A DNA stretch of 64,000 bases. Origin: Pseudomonas laurylsulfativorans (GTDB lineage Bacteria; Pseudomonadota; Gammaproteobacteria; Pseudomonadales; Pseudomonadaceae). The translations under genes were made by a program, and so were the position numbers. The DNA lies in the NCBI RefSeq assembly GCF_002906155.1, contig NZ_MUJK01000003.1, positions 682,001 to 746,000 on the forward strand, in the 5' to 3' direction. This document shows, one piece after another, positions 17,584 through 27,314 of the stretch (positions within the stretch are counted from its first letter, which is position 1; every line of letters begins with the position of its first letter). The notes under the pieces were generated by a model, which was not told the DNA's origin, made no database searches, and saw nothing but the letters and a program-made list of their open reading frames with translations.

Positions 17584-19650
17584 ATGACACAGCACGACGA
17601 AAATTACACCGTGTGGTTGGTGAGTCAATCCATGCTTCAGGCCGCCAAAGACAGGGCCAGGCTGTATTCCGGGCAAGGTCGGCTATGGGCACACCCATAT
17701 GCCGAGGGACGCCCTAGAGACGCAAGTGCTATCGCCTCTGTTTGGCTTACTGTTTATCCCGAGTCGATCATCGTTCCTGAGGGGGGGACGGTGCTGGGTG
17801 CGCTTGGTAATGATCAGCTCTGGCGGAGTCTCTCCGAAATTGGCGTTCAAGGTATCCATACCGGCCCTCTCAAGCGTGCAGGAGGCATTAATGGTCGTCA
17901 GTTGACTCCCAGTGTCGATGGCAATTTCGACCGAATCAGCTTTGAGATAGATCCTCGGTATGGCAGTGAGGAGCAGCTCATACAAGTCAGTCGCGTAGCT
18001 GCTGCTCACAATGCAGTGACCATCGATGACTCGATCCCTTCGCACACCGGCAAGGGGGCTGACTTTCGGCTAGCTGAAATGGCTTACGGAGACTACCCGG
18101 GTATTTACCATATGGTGGAAATTCGGGAAGAGGACTGGGGGCTATTGCCCGAAGTGCCCGAGGGGCGGGATGCTGTGAACCTTACTCCCGCACTCTGTGA
18201 TGAGCTCAAAGAGCGGCACTACATTGTCGGTCAACTGCAGAGGGTTATTTTCTTTGAGCCTGGAGTCAAAGAGACGGATTGGAGCGCGACTTCGCCGGTT
18301 AAAGGCGTCGATGGCAAGGTTCGGCGTTGGGTCTACCTACATTATTTCAAGGAGGGTCAGCCGTCATTGAACTGGTTAGATCCGTCGTTCTCAGCTCAGC
18401 AATTGATCATTGGCGATGCCCTCCATGCGATCGACGTATTGGGTGCTAGAGGGCTTCGTCTAGATGCAAATGGCTTTCTAGGTGTTGAGCGTCGAACGAA
18501 CGATACGGCTTGGTCGGAAAGTCACCCTTTATCGGTTACTGGCAATCAGTTGCTTGGCGGTATGATTCGTAAGGCTGGCGGCTTTAGTTTTCAAGAGCTG
18601 AACCTGACCTTGGATGACATTGCTAGCATGTCCAAAGGCGGTGCCGATTTGTCGTATGACTTCATCACTAGACCGGCATATCAACATGCTTTGCTGACTG
18701 GCAATACAGAGTTTCTGCGTTTGATGCTGCATCAGATGCACGATTATAAGATTGACCCTGCATCGCTCATTCACGCGCTCCAAAATCACGACGAGCTAAC
18801 CCTTGAGCTTGTGCATTTTTGGACGCTTCATGCCCATGATATGTACCTCTACAAAGGGCAGACCTTTCCTGGAAGCATCCTGCGTGAGCACATTCGGGAA
18901 GAAATGTACGAGCGCCTCGCCGGCGAGCATGCCCCCTACAATCTGAAGTTCGTCACAAACGGTGTTTCATGCACAACGGCAAGCATTATTACCGCTGCGT
19001 TAGGCATCCGTGATCTCAGCTTGATCACTGAGATCGAAATCAGCCTGATCCAAAAAATTCACCTCCTGTTAGTGATGTACAACGCAATGCAGCCTGGCAT
19101 TGTTGCCGTGTCTGGATGGGATTTGGTGGGAGCCTTGCCGCTCGAAGCGGAACAGGTGCTGCATATGATGCAAGACGGTGACACACGCTGGATTCATCGA
19201 GGTGGCTATGATCTGGTCGACCTGAATCCAGATGCTGAATTGTCTGGAGAGGGGATGCCGCGTGCGCGATCTCTCTATGGCAACCTTATTGATCAGCTTC
19301 AACGTCCGGAATCGTTCGCATCCATGGTTAAAAAGATATTGGCGATTAGGCAAGCCTACTCAATCGCAAGTAGCCGCCAGATCCTTATTCCGGACGTGGC
19401 AAATCCTTCACTCTTGCTGATGGTGCATGAACTGCCAGCAGGGAAGGGCATTCAGGTTACGGCATTGAATTTCGGCCCAGAACCTATCACCGAAGATGTC
19501 CATTTGCACGGTATCAGCCCTGGAGTGGTGGTCGACATGATCAATGAGCGGGTGGAGGGCGATCTGACAGAGGCCGGAAAAATGATAATCAATCTAGACG
19601 GCTACGAAGGGCTCTCGCTGCGTATCGTGCACAGCACTCCGTCAATGTAA
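17584..19650 (+). CDS. treS: trehalose synthase / maltose alpha-D-glucosyltransferase (GH13)
   Basis: This 688-residue GH13 protein belongs to the short TreS type known from Pseudomonas, which isomerises maltose and trehalose. Recognisable segments are [28 protein letters not shown], the [13 protein letters not shown] stretch, [16 protein letters not shown] with the nucleophile-region Asp, SFQELNLT with the probable acid Glu, and LQNHDELT with the conserved His-Asp. The C-terminal beta domain is present. A clear GGGAG box precedes the ATG. An osmolyte/disaccharide enzyme is unexpected inside this regulon; the operator at 17480 suggests it is co-controlled. Full length, no defect seen. Confidence 0.88.
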   Translation: MTQHDENYTVWLVSQSMLQAAKDRARLYSGQGRLWAHPYAEGRPRDASAIASVWLTVYPESIIVPEGGTVLGALGNDQLWRSLSEIGVQGIHTGPLKRAGGINGRQLTPSVDGNFDRISFEIDPRYGSEEQLIQVSRVAAAHNAVTIDDSIPSHTGKGADFRLAEMAYGDYPGIYHMVEIREEDWGLLPEVPEGRDAVNLTPALCDELKERHYIVGQLQRVIFFEPGVKETDWSATSPVKGVDGKVRRWVYLHYFKEGQPSLNWLDPSFSAQQLIIGDALHAIDVLGARGLRLDANGFLGVERRTNDTAWSESHPLSVTGNQLLGGMIRKAGGFSFQELNLTLDDIASMSKGGADLSYDFITRPAYQHALLTGNTEFLRLMLHQMHDYKIDPASLIHALQNHDELTLELVHFWTLHAHDMYLYKGQTFPGSILREHIREEMYERLAGEHAPYNLKFVTNGVSCTTASIITAALGIRDLSLITEIEISLIQKIHLLLVMYNAMQPGIVAVSGWDLVGALPLEAEQVLHMMQDGDTRWIHRGGYDLVDLNPDAELSGEGMPRARSLYGNLIDQLQRPESFASMVKKILAIRQAYSIASSRQILIPDVANPSLLLMVHELPAGKGIQVTALNFGPEPITEDVHLHGISPGVVVDMINERVEGDLTEAGKMIINLDGYEGLSLRIVHSTPSM

Positions 19651-19659
19651 TCCTTTTCA
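19646..19659. promoter_or_regulatory. candidate LacI-type operator overlapping the treS stop
   Basis: TGTAATCCTTTTCA differs by one base from the operator at 8688. It covers the treS stop codon; AAAACGTTACC follows at about 19661. Weak on its own. Confidence 0.35.
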
Positions 19660-19881
19660 GAAAACGTTACCAAATTTCGCACAGATCGGGTGCGGTAACA
19701 CTTCAGGGGCAGCATTTTGGTGCGGCTTGTGGAGTGCTGAATGCTCTACAAGGCGTCTGAGGCAAAAATTTTCTGCTGTTCTCCAACTAGGCATGCCATT
19801 TGCTTCATAGAACCCTACAGACGCAGAAAAACTGTAATGTTCTTCCCGAGAAGATTATTTTTGTTATTCTGTGCTTCAGTT

Positions 19882-19895
19882 TGTAAACGATTACA
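19882..19895. promoter_or_regulatory. LacI-type operator
   Basis: TGTAAACGATTACA is the consensus form, 39 nt before the GMC oxidoreductase start. Confidence 0.75.
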
Positions 19896-19934
19896 GCGGT
19901 GATGACCGCGGTTAACCGACCTCCAGGTGAAAAA

Positions 19935-21590
19935 ATGCGTGATATCAATGGGCGTAACATCTCCAATGTCTATGACTACATCGTCATCGGCTCCGGATCC
20001 GCTGGCAGTGTTATAGCGGGCCGCCTTTCGGAGGATCAGGGGCGATCCGTTTTGATGCTGGAGGCTGGGCCGTCAGATAAGAGCATCTTCATCCAAATGC
20101 CTGCTGCCTTGGGCTTTCCTTTGATGAATGATCGCTTCAATTGGTACATCCACTCAGAGCCAGAAAAGGAGTTGGATGGCCGCACCATCTACGAGGCTCG
20201 TGGACGGGTATTGGGTGGTTCGTCTTCCATCAACGGGATGAACTGGGTTCGTGGTAATCCATGGGACTACGACAACTGGGCGGCAATGGGTCTGAAAGGT
20301 TGGAGCTACGACGAGTGTCTGCCGTACTTCCGCAAGGCGGAAACGTTCGACCAGGGCGGCAATGACTATCGTGGCGATTCTGGCCCGATGCACATCCAAA
20401 CGTGCGCAGCGAACAACCCTCTATACAAGGCATTTATTGAGGCTGGGGTGCAGGCAGGCTACCCCTACATGCAGGATCACAACGCGTACCGTCAGGAAGG
20501 TGTTCACATCACTCAGCGGAACGTGCACAAGGGTATTCGTTGGAGCACTTCGCAAGCGTACATTCACCCGAATAAACATCGCGAAAACCTGCATGTCTGT
20601 GACAAGGCCCAGGTCACCCGAATCGAGTTTGCAGGCAAACGCGCGGTCAGAGTTCACTTCCAGCGCGATGGGAAGCCCGAAGTCCTAAGCGTCAACAAAG
20701 AAGTTATCTTGTGCGCTGGAGCTATTCACTCGCCACACCTCCTGATGCTGTCCGGTATCGGTAATGCTGAACATCTGGCCGAGTTCGGTATCAAATGTGT
20801 TGCGGATCTGCCGGGCGTGGGCGAGGGCATGAAAGACCACATTGCCGCTCCTGTTCAGTACCGCGCCACTCAAAATGTTTCCATCGCCAAGCAACTCACT
20901 CCTATCGGAAAGTTCAAGCTGGGAGCCATGTGGACGCTGTTCAAAAAAGGTCTCGGTGCCACCAACTTCTTCGAGGTCGGTGCCTTCATTCGCACCAACG
21001 ACGATATCAAGGTGCCCAATGTGCAGTTTGAATTCATCCCAATGCTGGGTGAGTTCCAGCACGGCAGCGTCAAGCTGGAGAATGGCTTCCAATACTTTTT
21101 TAGCCTGATGCGCCCAACCAGTACAGGCCGTGTATGGCTGGGGTCGGCGGATCCGCTTGCAGCGCCGAAATTCAATTTCAATTTCCTTTCGACTCAAGAG
21201 GATCGTGACGACGCTGTTGCCGCGGTCAAGGCGATTCGACATGTCGTATCTCAGCCTGCATGGGATCCGTACCGCGGGGAAGAAGTGACGCCTGGCCCAT
21301 CCGTACAGACTGACGAAGAAATCCTACAGGCATTACGTGGTCTTGCCGGCACTAACTATCACCCGTCGTGTACCTGCCGTATGGGAACAGACGAGATGAG
21401 CGTTGTTGATGCTCGTGCACGAGTGCATGGCATCGAAAACCTTCGGGTCGTTGACGCTTCGATCATGCCGGAGATTGTGAGCGGTAACCTCAATGCTCCA
21501 GTGATCATGATGGCGGAAAAGATTGCTGACGATATTCGTGGAGTCGCTCCCCTTACCAAAGCAAAAGCCAAGTATTACTCGCCGGCGTGA
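19935..21590 (+). CDS. GMC-family FAD oxidoreductase (choline-dehydrogenase type)
   Basis: This FAD-dependent alcohol dehydrogenase has about 551 residues. The Rossmann motif YIVIGSGSAGSVIAGRLSE opens the protein, followed by GRVLGGSSSINGMNWVRG (GMC signature 1). GMC signature 2 (VILCAGAIHSPHLLMLSGIG) is mid-protein, and the C-terminal catalytic region has GTNYHPSCTCRMG and SGNLNAPVIMMAEK. I choose the ATG at 19935 with AGGTG in front; 19899 would overlap the operator region. It opens an operon with SDR2 and NIPSNAP, which suggests alcohol oxidation followed by a second redox step. Confidence 0.9.
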   Translation: MRDINGRNISNVYDYIVIGSGSAGSVIAGRLSEDQGRSVLMLEAGPSDKSIFIQMPAALGFPLMNDRFNWYIHSEPEKELDGRTIYEARGRVLGGSSSINGMNWVRGNPWDYDNWAAMGLKGWSYDECLPYFRKAETFDQGGNDYRGDSGPMHIQTCAANNPLYKAFIEAGVQAGYPYMQDHNAYRQEGVHITQRNVHKGIRWSTSQAYIHPNKHRENLHVCDKAQVTRIEFAGKRAVRVHFQRDGKPEVLSVNKEVILCAGAIHSPHLLMLSGIGNAEHLAEFGIKCVADLPGVGEGMKDHIAAPVQYRATQNVSIAKQLTPIGKFKLGAMWTLFKKGLGATNFFEVGAFIRTNDDIKVPNVQFEFIPMLGEFQHGSVKLENGFQYFFSLMRPTSTGRVWLGSADPLAAPKFNFNFLSTQEDRDDAVAAVKAIRHVVSQPAWDPYRGEEVTPGPSVQTDEEILQALRGLAGTNYHPSCTCRMGTDEMSVVDARARVHGIENLRVVDASIMPEIVSGNLNAPVIMMAEKIADDIRGVAPLTKAKAKYYSPA

Positions 21591-21655
21591 GATGGCAGGG
21601 CTTTGCCGCGAAATCTAACCAATGATGCTTTATCGATACTTGAAGGAATCGGACA

Positions 21656-22408
21656 ATGAAATTGCAAGACAAAGTTGCACTCATCACGGGTGCTGGTGCA
21701 GGAATTGGTGAGGCTACTGCCAAATTGTTTGTGAGTGAGGGGGCGAAGGTTATCGTCGCCGATCGCAACATCGAGCAAGCTTTGGCCGTGGCAGAGGCGC
21801 TGGGTAGCCAAGCATTTGCTGTACAGGCGGATGTTTCTGACGCTGCTCAAGTTAAGACAATGGTTGAAAAAGCAGTCGCTCATTTCGGTGGTATCGACAT
21901 CCTCGTGAACAATGCTGGCTTCGGCACCTTGGGCACGGTCGTCACCGTTGACGAAGACACTTGGGATCAGGTTATCGACGTCAATCTCAAGGGTGTGTTC
22001 CTGTGCTCAAAATACGTCATCCCTGAAATTATTCGACGAGGTGGCGGAGCAGTTGTAAACCTAGCGTCCACGATTTCTGTAGTTGGTATCAAGGATCGAG
22101 CGGCTTACGTCGCTGCGAAGGGTGGCGTAGCCGCTTTAACGCGTGCAATGGCACTGGATCACGCTCTCGAAGGCGTTCGCGTTAATAGCGTGGCTCCAGG
22201 TGTGATTGCGTCCAGTTATTACGACAAGATGTTTGAAACCGTTGAGGATCCAGTAGCGTTCAAAAAGGGCCTGGCGGCGCGTTCCCCGTTGAACAAAATG
22301 GGTGAGCCAATTGATATCGCAAACGTGATTCTGTTCCTGGCTTCCCAGGATTCGAATTTTGCGACTGGCGCCATGTTCACTGTGGATGGTGGCTACACCG
22401 CCTGGTGA
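21656..22408 (+). CDS. short-chain dehydrogenase/reductase, copy 2
   Basis: This 250-residue SDR is paralogous to 10497-11249. Both have the same length, the same TGAGAGIGEAT start, NNAGFGTLGTVVT, the Ser-Tyr-Lys region and the VDGGYTAW terminus, with about 35 substitutions in all. It lies 65 nt after the GMC gene and 10 nt before NIPSNAP, so it is probably co-transcribed from the operator-controlled promoter at 19882. The pair may serve two similar oxidation steps or two stereoisomers, which is inference. Confidence 0.9.
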   Translation: MKLQDKVALITGAGAGIGEATAKLFVSEGAKVIVADRNIEQALAVAEALGSQAFAVQADVSDAAQVKTMVEKAVAHFGGIDILVNNAGFGTLGTVVTVDEDTWDQVIDVNLKGVFLCSKYVIPEIIRRGGGAVVNLASTISVVGIKDRAAYVAAKGGVAALTRAMALDHALEGVRVNSVAPGVIASSYYDKMFETVEDPVAFKKGLAARSPLNKMGEPIDIANVILFLASQDSNFATGAMFTVDGGYTAW

Positions 22409-22418
22409 GGACATGTCG

Positions 22419-22985
22419 ATGATTGACGAACTGCGCGAATATCAATTCACCACACAAGCTTGGGAAAAGTATTGGGGTCTTTTCGAGAGCCTTTGCTTGC
22501 CTATACGCGGTGATGAATATGGCAAGTTACAGGGGATGTGGCAGGAGCGGGTAGGGGACAAGGTCACCTTTCGCCATATCTGGCGTTACGACTCTCTGGA
22601 TGAGCGTGCTCGTTTGAGGGGGGAGCTAATCAAAGTCGACGCCTGGCGGGAGTCTTTTCTTCCTCAGGCTGCCCCACAGGTAAGCAAGCAGTTCTTGCAG
22701 GTTCTCACACCTAAGCTTGAGACAAATCTCGACAGCCTAGCCCCCGTGCGTTACCTGCATGTCTATCGCTGCCCAACTGGTAAGGCCGGAGCTGTGATTC
22801 AGCAAATTAGCACCGCTATCGCTCAGGAGCGTGTTCAGGTGTGCGGTCTTTGGGCAACTGAGTTTTCTGATCCCAATCAAGTGGTTGTCATGGGGCCAAA
22901 CGCCGAAGCGCCTCCGGTCGACATCCAATCTTCCTTGGTCATCGAAACTCGTACTCTCAAGCCATTGGGGATTCAGGCCGCTTGA
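22419..22985 (+). CDS. NIPSNAP-family protein
   Basis: This protein of about 188 residues opens with IDELREYQF, the family's usual start. The TFRHIWRYDSLDERARLRGEL segment typical of NIPSNAP (a dimeric alpha/beta-barrel fold) lies near residue 45, and a second, more diverged half follows. Bacterial NIPSNAP proteins often occur in small-molecule catabolic operons, with no assigned reaction. The start is ATG 22419 or 22413; the GTGAGG overlapping the SDR2 stop is spaced better for 22419. Confidence 0.75.
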   Translation: MIDELREYQFTTQAWEKYWGLFESLCLPIRGDEYGKLQGMWQERVGDKVTFRHIWRYDSLDERARLRGELIKVDAWRESFLPQAAPQVSKQFLQVLTPKLETNLDSLAPVRYLHVYRCPTGKAGAVIQQISTAIAQERVQVCGLWATEFSDPNQVVVMGPNAEAPPVDIQSSLVIETRTLKPLGIQAA

Positions 22986-23038
22986 TGCCAGCCTGACTGC
23001 CGCTTGCCCCAAAAGGCTTTATTTTTTTTTGAATAGCT

Positions 23039-23052
23039 TGTAAACGTATACA
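23039..23052. promoter_or_regulatory. LacI-type operator
   Basis: TGTAAACGTATACA lies 25 nt before the aldehyde dehydrogenase start. Confidence 0.7.
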
Positions 23053-23077
23053 AAGCTCAAATTTAGAGGAACCACTA

Positions 23078-24565
23078 ATGACTCTCAGAAAGTACACCCA
23101 CTGGATCAATGGCGCTGAATGCGCTCCCAATGGGCATGAATACATCGAGCGTGTATCGCCTGCTCACGGCGGTCTGATCGCAAGCTTTGCTAGCGGCAAC
23201 GAAAAAGATGTCGATGTCGCAGTTGAGCATGCATTCAAGCTGCATCAGTCCGGCACTTGGTCGTCAGTACCAGGTTCTGAGCGTGCAAAACTGCTTAACA
23301 AATTGGCTGATCTGATCGAGCGTGATGCCGATCGTTTGGCGTTGATCGAAGCTGAAGAGGTGGGTAAACCAATTTCCTATGCAAAGGGAGAAGTCTTGTG
23401 GTCGGTTGAATTGACCCGCTTCGCTGCATCCCTCGCATGGCAGATCAAAGGCGAGGCCTATAACCATTTGGGTGATGACAAACTGGGCTTGGTAACCCGT
23501 GAAGCTCGTGGCGTGGTTGGCTTGATCGTGCCTTGGAACTTCCCTATGGTTTGCCTTTTCCAGAAGCTTCCTTACGCCCTCGCTGCGGGTTGCCCAGTAG
23601 TTATCAAGCCGTCCGAGCTGACCTCCGGTACTGCTCTGGAAGTTGCTAAATTGGCAGCTGAAGCAGGCTTCCCAGCAGGTCTGATCAACATTGTGACTGG
23701 ACGCGGTTCTATTGTTGGCGAACGTATGACTCGTCATCCGAACGTTTCCATGATTTCGTTCACCGGCTCGACTCGTGTAGGTAAGCAACTAGCTGCAACC
23801 GCTGCCTCCGACCTTACCCGTGTTGCGCTGGAGCTGGGCGGCAAGGCTGCGAACGTCGTCTTTGCGGATGCTGATCTTGACGCTGCTTTGGATGGCGTTC
23901 TTTTTGGTGTGATTCTCAACCAGGGCGAGGAGTGCGTTGCCGGCACCCGTCTTTTGATTGAAGAGTCGGTGGCACAAGATTTCGTTGCCAAGCTGGTTGA
24001 GCGAGCCAACAAAGTCGTTGTGGGTATGCCGTTGGATGAAAGTACCCAGATTGGCGCGCTCATCCACGCCCAGCACCTGGAAAGCGTTTTGAACTACATT
24101 GAGATTGGCAAGCAAGAAGGAGCCAATCTGGTTTGCGGTGGTAATCGTCTGACAGATCGCGGTTTAGATGCTGGGTACTTCGTAGGCCCAACTATTTTTA
24201 CTGGCGTTGAGCGTCATCACCGTATTTTTCGTGAGGAAATCTTCGGCCCTGTATTGACGGTGACTACCTTCAAAACTCTGGAGGAGGCGGTCGAGTTGGC
24301 CAACGACACAGAGTACGGTCTGGGTAATGGCATTTGGACGAAAGACATCGACAAAGCTTTGAAGGTCTCTCAAAAACTGCAGAGCGGTACAGTTTTCGTG
24401 AATACGTACCTGGAAACCTCACCACAGCTGCCTTTCGGTGGTTACAAGCAGAGTGGCTATGGGCGTGAGAATGGCGTTGATGGACTCAACGAATTCCTTG
24501 AAGTGAAGTCGACCTTTATCAAGATGGGAGTTCGCTCGCCGCTGCTGCCTAATACCGTCGGCTGA
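23078..24565 (+). CDS. NAD(P)-dependent aldehyde dehydrogenase
   Basis: This 495-residue ALDH-superfamily enzyme has the VPWNFPMVCLFQKLPYALAAGCPVVIKPSE cofactor region, the FTGSTRVGK loop, the ELGGKAANVVFADADLD glutamate motif and the catalytic cysteine in NQGEECVAGTRLL. The QLPFGGYKQSGYGRENG terminus matches betaine/gamma-aminobutyraldehyde-type ALDHs. It follows its own operator and GAGGAA box. It probably oxidises the aldehyde formed by the GMC or SDR enzymes; the substrate is not deducible. Confidence 0.9.
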   Translation: MTLRKYTHWINGAECAPNGHEYIERVSPAHGGLIASFASGNEKDVDVAVEHAFKLHQSGTWSSVPGSERAKLLNKLADLIERDADRLALIEAEEVGKPISYAKGEVLWSVELTRFAASLAWQIKGEAYNHLGDDKLGLVTREARGVVGLIVPWNFPMVCLFQKLPYALAAGCPVVIKPSELTSGTALEVAKLAAEAGFPAGLINIVTGRGSIVGERMTRHPNVSMISFTGSTRVGKQLAATAASDLTRVALELGGKAANVVFADADLDAALDGVLFGVILNQGEECVAGTRLLIEESVAQDFVAKLVERANKVVVGMPLDESTQIGALIHAQHLESVLNYIEIGKQEGANLVCGGNRLTDRGLDAGYFVGPTIFTGVERHHRIFREEIFGPVLTVTTFKTLEEAVELANDTEYGLGNGIWTKDIDKALKVSQKLQSGTVFVNTYLETSPQLPFGGYKQSGYGRENGVDGLNEFLEVKSTFIKMGVRSPLLPNTVG

Positions 24566-24647
24566 GTCAGTTTGTCAGTAGCACGTGATGAGCGTGCTGC
24601 TGACCACATCGGCTAGATCGCTTCTCACTAACTCAGAAAAGTGACTT

Positions 24648-25682
24648 ATGAAATTCAAGCGAATGATCAATGTTGTCGGTGCTCACGTTGCTGGAGAGCG
24701 CAATGATGTGATTACCGGCGGTGTCTTGGACGTACCTGGTGAGACCATGTTCGACAAGATGAAGTATCTGGAAACGCAGGGTGATGATTTGCGTAAATTC
24801 CTGCTTCAGGAGCCACGAGGGACGGTGACCCAATGCATTAACTTGGTACTGCCTTCGTCGCATCCGGAGGCTGACGCTGGCTTCGTAATTATGGAGTCAG
24901 AGTTCTACCCTCCAATGTCGGGCAGCAACACGATCTGTACTGTGACGGCTCTGTTGGAAACCGGCATGATCCCAATGGTTGAGCCTATTACTCGCTTGAC
25001 CTTGGAAGCACCAGGTGGCCTCGTTCGTGTTGAAGCTCGCTGCCAAGACGGTAAATGCTTGAGTGTTAAGTTTTCCAACGTCCCTTGTTTTGTGTTTGCT
25101 CTGGACAAGCACATTGAGGTACCTGGCTTGGGTACTATCAAAGTCGACGTAGCTTATGGCGGGATGATTTACGTCCTGGCAGATGCCCAATCGCTTGGGT
25201 TTGACATTACACCTGACGAAGCGGCGACACTGGTTAGCGTTGGCGAGACCATCAAGGCGGCTGCTGCAGAGCAAATTCCAGCGGTTCATCCTGAACAGCC
25301 AGAGATCCATACCATCAATCAAACGCTCTTTGCGGGGCCGATGCGTGATGACCCTCAGGGTAAGCGTTCGCGAAACGGGGTGATTGTTTCACCAGGTCGC
25401 CTTGATCGCTCCCCATGTGGTACTGGTACGAGTGCGCGTCTAGCTGTCATGCATGCGCGAGGGCAAATCAAGCCTGGTGAAAAGTTAATTCACGAATCCA
25501 TCCTGAGCACTGAGTTTGTTGGAGAGATCGTTGAGACGCTAACCATTGGCGGTCGTCCGGGGATTCGACCGACTATTAGTGGTCAAGCGTTCCTTACCGG
25601 CTTCCACCAGTATGTTCTTGATCCAAACGATCCATTTCCGACTGGGTACACCCTAAGCGATACCTGGCGCAAAAATAACTAA
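24648..25682 (+). CDS. proline racemase family enzyme, Ser/Cys active-site type
   Basis: This 344-residue member of the proline racemase / 4-hydroxyproline epimerase / trans-3-hydroxyproline dehydratase family keeps the second active-site cysteine in DRSPCGTGTSA (near residue 252). The first motif, usually M-C-G-H, reads M-S-G-S-N-T (near residue 90), so the first catalytic Cys is Ser. In this family Ser/Cys or Thr/Cys pairs go with dehydratase or mixed activities rather than simple racemisation. It follows the ALDH by 82 nt without a visible operator and may be in the same operon. Confidence 0.85.
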   Translation: MKFKRMINVVGAHVAGERNDVITGGVLDVPGETMFDKMKYLETQGDDLRKFLLQEPRGTVTQCINLVLPSSHPEADAGFVIMESEFYPPMSGSNTICTVTALLETGMIPMVEPITRLTLEAPGGLVRVEARCQDGKCLSVKFSNVPCFVFALDKHIEVPGLGTIKVDVAYGGMIYVLADAQSLGFDITPDEAATLVSVGETIKAAAAEQIPAVHPEQPEIHTINQTLFAGPMRDDPQGKRSRNGVIVSPGRLDRSPCGTGTSARLAVMHARGQIKPGEKLIHESILSTEFVGEIVETLTIGGRPGIRPTISGQAFLTGFHQYVLDPNDPFPTGYTLSDTWRKNN

Positions 25683-25694
25683 TTCGCCCCTGGT

Positions 25695-25715
25695 GCCCGG
25701 TCGCAATGACCGGGC
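25695..25715 (+). terminator. hairpin after the proline-racemase-family gene
   Basis: An 8-bp perfect stem (GCCCGGTC / GACCGGGC) with a 5-nt loop begins 12 nt after the stop. No T-run follows. Confidence 0.5.
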
Positions 25716-25843
25716 GTCAACCATCTCGTACTTCCTGCCAGATTTTTCAACACAGGTGATGTCCTTACTCCAATGATGCAGCAGACCAATGTCTGTCGTG
25801 CGAGGCATCTGTACGTCTGTGTTGCTTGAAAAGGATTTTAGTC

Positions 25844-27127
25844 ATGAATGTCCAAAGCGACCTTGCAGTAACTACACGCCAAACTCCATCGCTACGCGGT
25901 ATGCAGATCACCACCATGACGATGCTGATTTTCGCGGGCCTCATCAACAATCTCGATCGTAGTGCTCTTTCGATCGCGAACCCATTGATCAGTCAGGAGC
26001 TTCAAATCAGTGCTGCCGGCATGGGCGTATTGATGTCAGCGTTCTCGCTGGTCTACGCGTTTTCCCAGCTACCGATAGGCATCATTCTAGACCGACTGGG
26101 CGCGCGCCTTGTTCTTGGGTGCGGACTGATCATATGGTCTTCGGCGCAAGTGTTTTGTGGATTGGCAAACAGTTTCAGTCACCTCTTCATTGGCCGTGCG
26201 TTGCTCGGAGCAGGTGAGTCCCCCCACTATCCCGCGAGCGCAAAAGCGGTCAGTGAATGGTTCACCGCGGAAAAGCGTGGTGGGCCAACAAGTCTCTTTT
26301 TGATCGCGGGAACGATTGCACCAGCCATGGCACCACCGCTACTGACGCTCTTGATGCTCAGTCGTGGGTGGCGTTGGATGTTCGTCGTGCTTGGTGTAAT
26401 AGGCATTCTTTTAGGTCTTGCTTGGCTCGCTTTTTATCGGAATCGTGCTGACTTTGATCAAGCGGTGGCAAAAACCGATGCGCCGGTAATCGTGAAGGAA
26501 AAAATCTCGTTACGAGAGTGGGGTAGCCTTTTTCGCCAGCGGAATACCTGGGCGATGATCTTCGGATCAGCTGGAGTCATCTACATGATCTGGTTGTACA
26601 TGTCCTGGCTGCCAGTCTATTTGCAGAATGAACGTCACGTGAGTATCGCCCTGACAGGATGGTTGGCAGCTATTCCTTATGCGTTAGGCACTTTAGGCCA
26701 ACTCAGCTGCGGGGTGCTTATCGATTGGCTCGTACGTCGAGGATGGTCAATTTCGGCAAGTCGCAAGCTGCCGATTTGCGGTGGTCTGTTCGGCGCTGGC
26801 ATCGCGACTCTGTGTGCTGTGTTCGCTCCGACAACGACTGGAGCGTTAATTGCTATTTCTGCTTCCATGTTCTTCATCTATTTCGCAAACGTTGGCACCT
26901 GGGCTTTGGTCGGTGTAATGGTCGATACGCGCTTTGTTGCGACAATGGGCAGCTTGCTTACTTTTGGTGGTTATCTTGGTGGATCCGCGGCGCCAGTGAT
27001 CACTGGCATCTTGGTCGATCAAACACATTCCTTTTCCATAGCCCTGAGCATCAGCGCTCTTTTGGCGTTCGCCGCGGCGCTGATCTATTTGTTCGGAATT
27101 AGGCTAAATCCCACCATTAAGAAATAG
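25844..27127 (+). CDS. MFS transporter, anion:cation symporter (ACS) type
   Basis: This 12-helix permease of about 427 residues has the ACS-family pattern: FAGLINNLDRSALSIANPLI in helix 1, then RLGARLVLGCG, and LLGAGESPHYPASAKAVSEWF around helix 4. ACS members import sugar acids, hydroxy-acids or aromatic carboxylates with protons. The preferred start is ATG 25844 (18 nt inside the longest ORF), preceded by AAGGA. Convergent with the chemoreceptor gene, it probably brings in the anionic substrate or an intermediate of the pathway. Confidence 0.85.
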   Translation: MNVQSDLAVTTRQTPSLRGMQITTMTMLIFAGLINNLDRSALSIANPLISQELQISAAGMGVLMSAFSLVYAFSQLPIGIILDRLGARLVLGCGLIIWSSAQVFCGLANSFSHLFIGRALLGAGESPHYPASAKAVSEWFTAEKRGGPTSLFLIAGTIAPAMAPPLLTLLMLSRGWRWMFVVLGVIGILLGLAWLAFYRNRADFDQAVAKTDAPVIVKEKISLREWGSLFRQRNTWAMIFGSAGVIYMIWLYMSWLPVYLQNERHVSIALTGWLAAIPYALGTLGQLSCGVLIDWLVRRGWSISASRKLPICGGLFGAGIATLCAVFAPTTTGALIAISASMFFIYFANVGTWALVGVMVDTRFVATMGSLLTFGGYLGGSAAPVITGILVDQTHSFSIALSISALLAFAAALIYLFGIRLNPTIKK

Positions 27128-27262
27128 GTTTTCCATGGGGGGTTCAAAGGAGAGTGTGGAGCGTTTTGCGTCTGAGCACCTCGGCTAACAAGCTCAAGGT
27201 GGACTGCTGTATCGAAGAAGCTATAGCACCGTTGAAGAGAATTCATACCGGAGCAGATGGAT

Positions 27263-27302
27263 GAGGCGCGCAAGCATTGGTAGTCATACCTTGCGGCGCC
27301 TC
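27263..27302. terminator. hairpin between convergent MFS and chemoreceptor genes
   Basis: The arms GAGGCGCGCAAG and CTTGCGGCGCCTC pair with one bulge around a 15-nt loop, 13 nt from the chemoreceptor stop. Confidence 0.45.
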
Positions 27303-27314
27303 GCGCTCACCACA

